Source: Rhodospirillaceae bacterium TMED167 (GTDB taxonomy: Bacteria > Pseudomonadota > Alphaproteobacteria > Rhodospirillales_A > UBA2165). From it: a DNA stretch of 7,580 nt. The notes under the pieces were generated by a model. That model saw nothing but the letters and a program-made list of their open reading frames with translations, ran no database searches and was not told the DNA's origin. Location: positions 963 to 8,542 of the forward strand of contig NHHQ01000070.1 of NCBI GenBank assembly GCA_002170915.1, given 5' to 3'. The position numbers were made by a program, and so were the translations under genes. This document shows positions 7,080 through 7,580 of this stretch, one piece after another (within the stretch, counting starts at the first letter, position 1; each line of letters begins with the position of its first letter).

Positions 7080-7235
7080 AACAACGGATGTGTGCCAGCC
7101 CGGACAGCCGAGAGCAATGATTTAAGAGCGCCACAGACCAGTTGGGATGGATTTCCAGGAAAAACCACGCCATGCTCCCCGCTGAGAAATTTATGACGAT
7201 GCCGAGCGAGGCGCTCGGTTAACGTGTGATTGAAA
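7080..7235. other. Spacer between uup and tRNA-Arg
   Basis: This 156-base spacer should hold the uup leader and the tRNA 3' trailer. The hairpin-forming repeat at 7202-7218 is the only clear structure. No -35/-10 pair for uup stood out, so uup may be read from its own weak promoter or from the tRNA promoter. No gene is supported here: a reading frame that crosses into the tRNA is the usual artefact of translating tRNA sequence. Confidence 0.4.
7202..7218 (-). repeat. GC-rich hairpin 17 bases downstream of tRNA-Arg
   Basis: The arms CCGAGCG (7202-7208) and CGCTCGG (7212-7218) pair perfectly over 7 bases with a 3-base loop. It lies 17 bases beyond the tRNA CCA end in the direction of tRNA transcription. 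This position fits a transcription terminator or 3'-processing barrier, but no U-tract follows on the minus strand, so it is not a textbook intrinsic terminator. It could let some transcription continue into uup. Confidence 0.5.
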
Positions 7236-7312
7236 TGGCGCGCCCGACAGGATTCGAACCTGTGACCTTCGGCTTCGGAGGCCGACACTCTATCCAGCTG
7301 AGCTACGGGCGC
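7236..7312 (-). tRNA. tRNA-Arg (anticodon CCG)
   Basis: A complete 77-base cloverleaf including an encoded CCA (complement of 7236-7238). The acceptor arms GCGCCCG and CGGGCGC pair perfectly, with discriminator base G. The D arm is GCTC/GAGT and the anticodon stem is TCGGC/GCCGA around the loop CTCCGAA. The variable loop is 5 bases, and the T stem ACAGG/CCTGT encloses TTCGAAT. The anticodon CCG (complement of 7276-7278) reads the arginine codon CGG. All stems are intact, so it should be functional. tRNA genes are common integration targets, but no duplicated 3' end or integrase is visible here. Confidence 0.97.
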
Positions 7313-7392
7313 ATCTTGGTGAAGTGAGCAAAATACGCTCTAGACCAATTATCTTCGACCTTAACCTATTTTTGCTGTTGTGACGATATATT

Positions 7393-7410
7393 TAAATAGG
7401 CCACTATTTA
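7393..7410. repeat. AT-rich inverted repeat upstream of tRNA-Arg
   Basis: TAAATAG (7393-7399) and CTATTTA (7404-7410) are perfect 7-base arms around GCCA. As plus-strand RNA the stem extends to 10 pairs (7390-7413) with two G-U pairs. It could be a protein-binding dyad or a leader hairpin. It lies about 80 bases upstream of the tRNA 5' end. Confidence 0.45.
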
Positions 7411-7478
7411 GGTGCCGAATGGTAGCATGCGGGAGAAAAAATAGATTATGGTTTTTGGCTTTATTGACAGACATTGGT

Positions 7479-7494
7479 AAGGCAGAGGTGCCTT
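7479..7494. repeat. Inverted repeat AAGGCA-GAGG-TGCCTT
   Basis: Perfect 6-base arms (7479-7484 and 7489-7494) enclose a 4-base loop. The stem can extend to GGT (7476-7478) with ACC (7497-7499) across a 2-base bulge. It begins 9 bases after a consensus-like TTGACA at 7464-7469, but no T-tract follows it. Its role is unknown. Confidence 0.4.
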
Positions 7495-7580
7495 GTACCC
7501 AAAGAACCATTGCCGCACATGCATGGAGACATAATCATTAAATTTGTCACCAAGATGTACGGGGTGGCGTCACAACACCG

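Larger units (their letters stand above)
7313..7580. other. AT-richer region upstream of tRNA-Arg, no established gene
   Basis: These 268 bases run to the window edge. The part next to the tRNA must contain its promoter on the minus strand: GATAAT (complement of 7348-7353) resembles a -10 element, but I see no good -35 partner. The region also has an AT-rich dyad at 7393-7410 and a dyad at 7479-7494. A plus-strand frame starting at ATG 7519 stays open to the window end (20 codons). It lacks a recognisable Shine-Dalgarno sequence, so it is too short to call. Confidence 0.4.

Noticed and set aside
6935..7288. A 117-codon minus-strand frame covering part of tRNA-Arg and the start of uup
   Set aside because: Its beginning ([10 protein letters not shown]) is the familiar translation of a tRNA T-arm and acceptor, and the rest overlaps uup in another frame. 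Not a gene.
7236..7312. tRNA-Arg as an occupied integration site
   Set aside because: I see no duplicate of the tRNA 3' end and no integrase in the window. The neighbour on the 3' side is the housekeeping gene uup.

Overview
The window looks like ordinary chromosomal DNA from an alphaproteobacterium of moderate GC content (an estimate by eye, not computed). The assignment rests on gene content and order: a membrane-anchored CycM-like cytochrome c next to a monofunctional prephenate dehydratase with the 'TKLESYM' form of the ACT-domain motif, a HisN-type histidinol phosphatase, and an Uup-type ABC-F ATPase. There are six complete protein genes and one tRNA. I see no frameshifts, insertion sequences, CRISPR arrays or integrases.

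Layout. Bases 22-1339 are a minus-strand pair, a membrane-anchored class I cytochrome c followed 10 bases later by hisN. A 211-base divergent intergenic region (1340-1550) separates it from a plus-strand cluster: pheA, then after 14 bases an acyl-CoA synthetase (AMP-forming), then a thiolase-family protein whose ATG overlaps the ligase stop codon (ATGA). The cluster ends at 5169. After a 104-base convergent gap comes uup on the minus strand (5274-7079). Upstream of uup on the same strand is tRNA-Arg(CCG) at 7236-7312, with a GC-rich inverted repeat between them. The last 268 bases (7313-7580) are AT-richer and hold small inverted repeats but no gene I can establish.

How the genes relate. hisN and pheA serve histidine and phenylalanine synthesis, the cytochrome serves respiration, and Uup is linked to ribosome or DNA maintenance. 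The least expected element is the tightly coupled ligase-thiolase pair behind pheA. The ligase should activate a carboxylic acid to its CoA thioester, and the thiolase keeps Cys/His/His/Cys at the expected active-site positions but in quite divergent motifs. The substrate is not evident, and no enoyl-CoA hydratase or dehydrogenase partner is present.

I found no convincing undescribed system. The points worth a second look are the divergent thiolase and its coupling to the ligase and pheA, a long near-perfect inverted repeat inside uup, and the dyads at the right edge.
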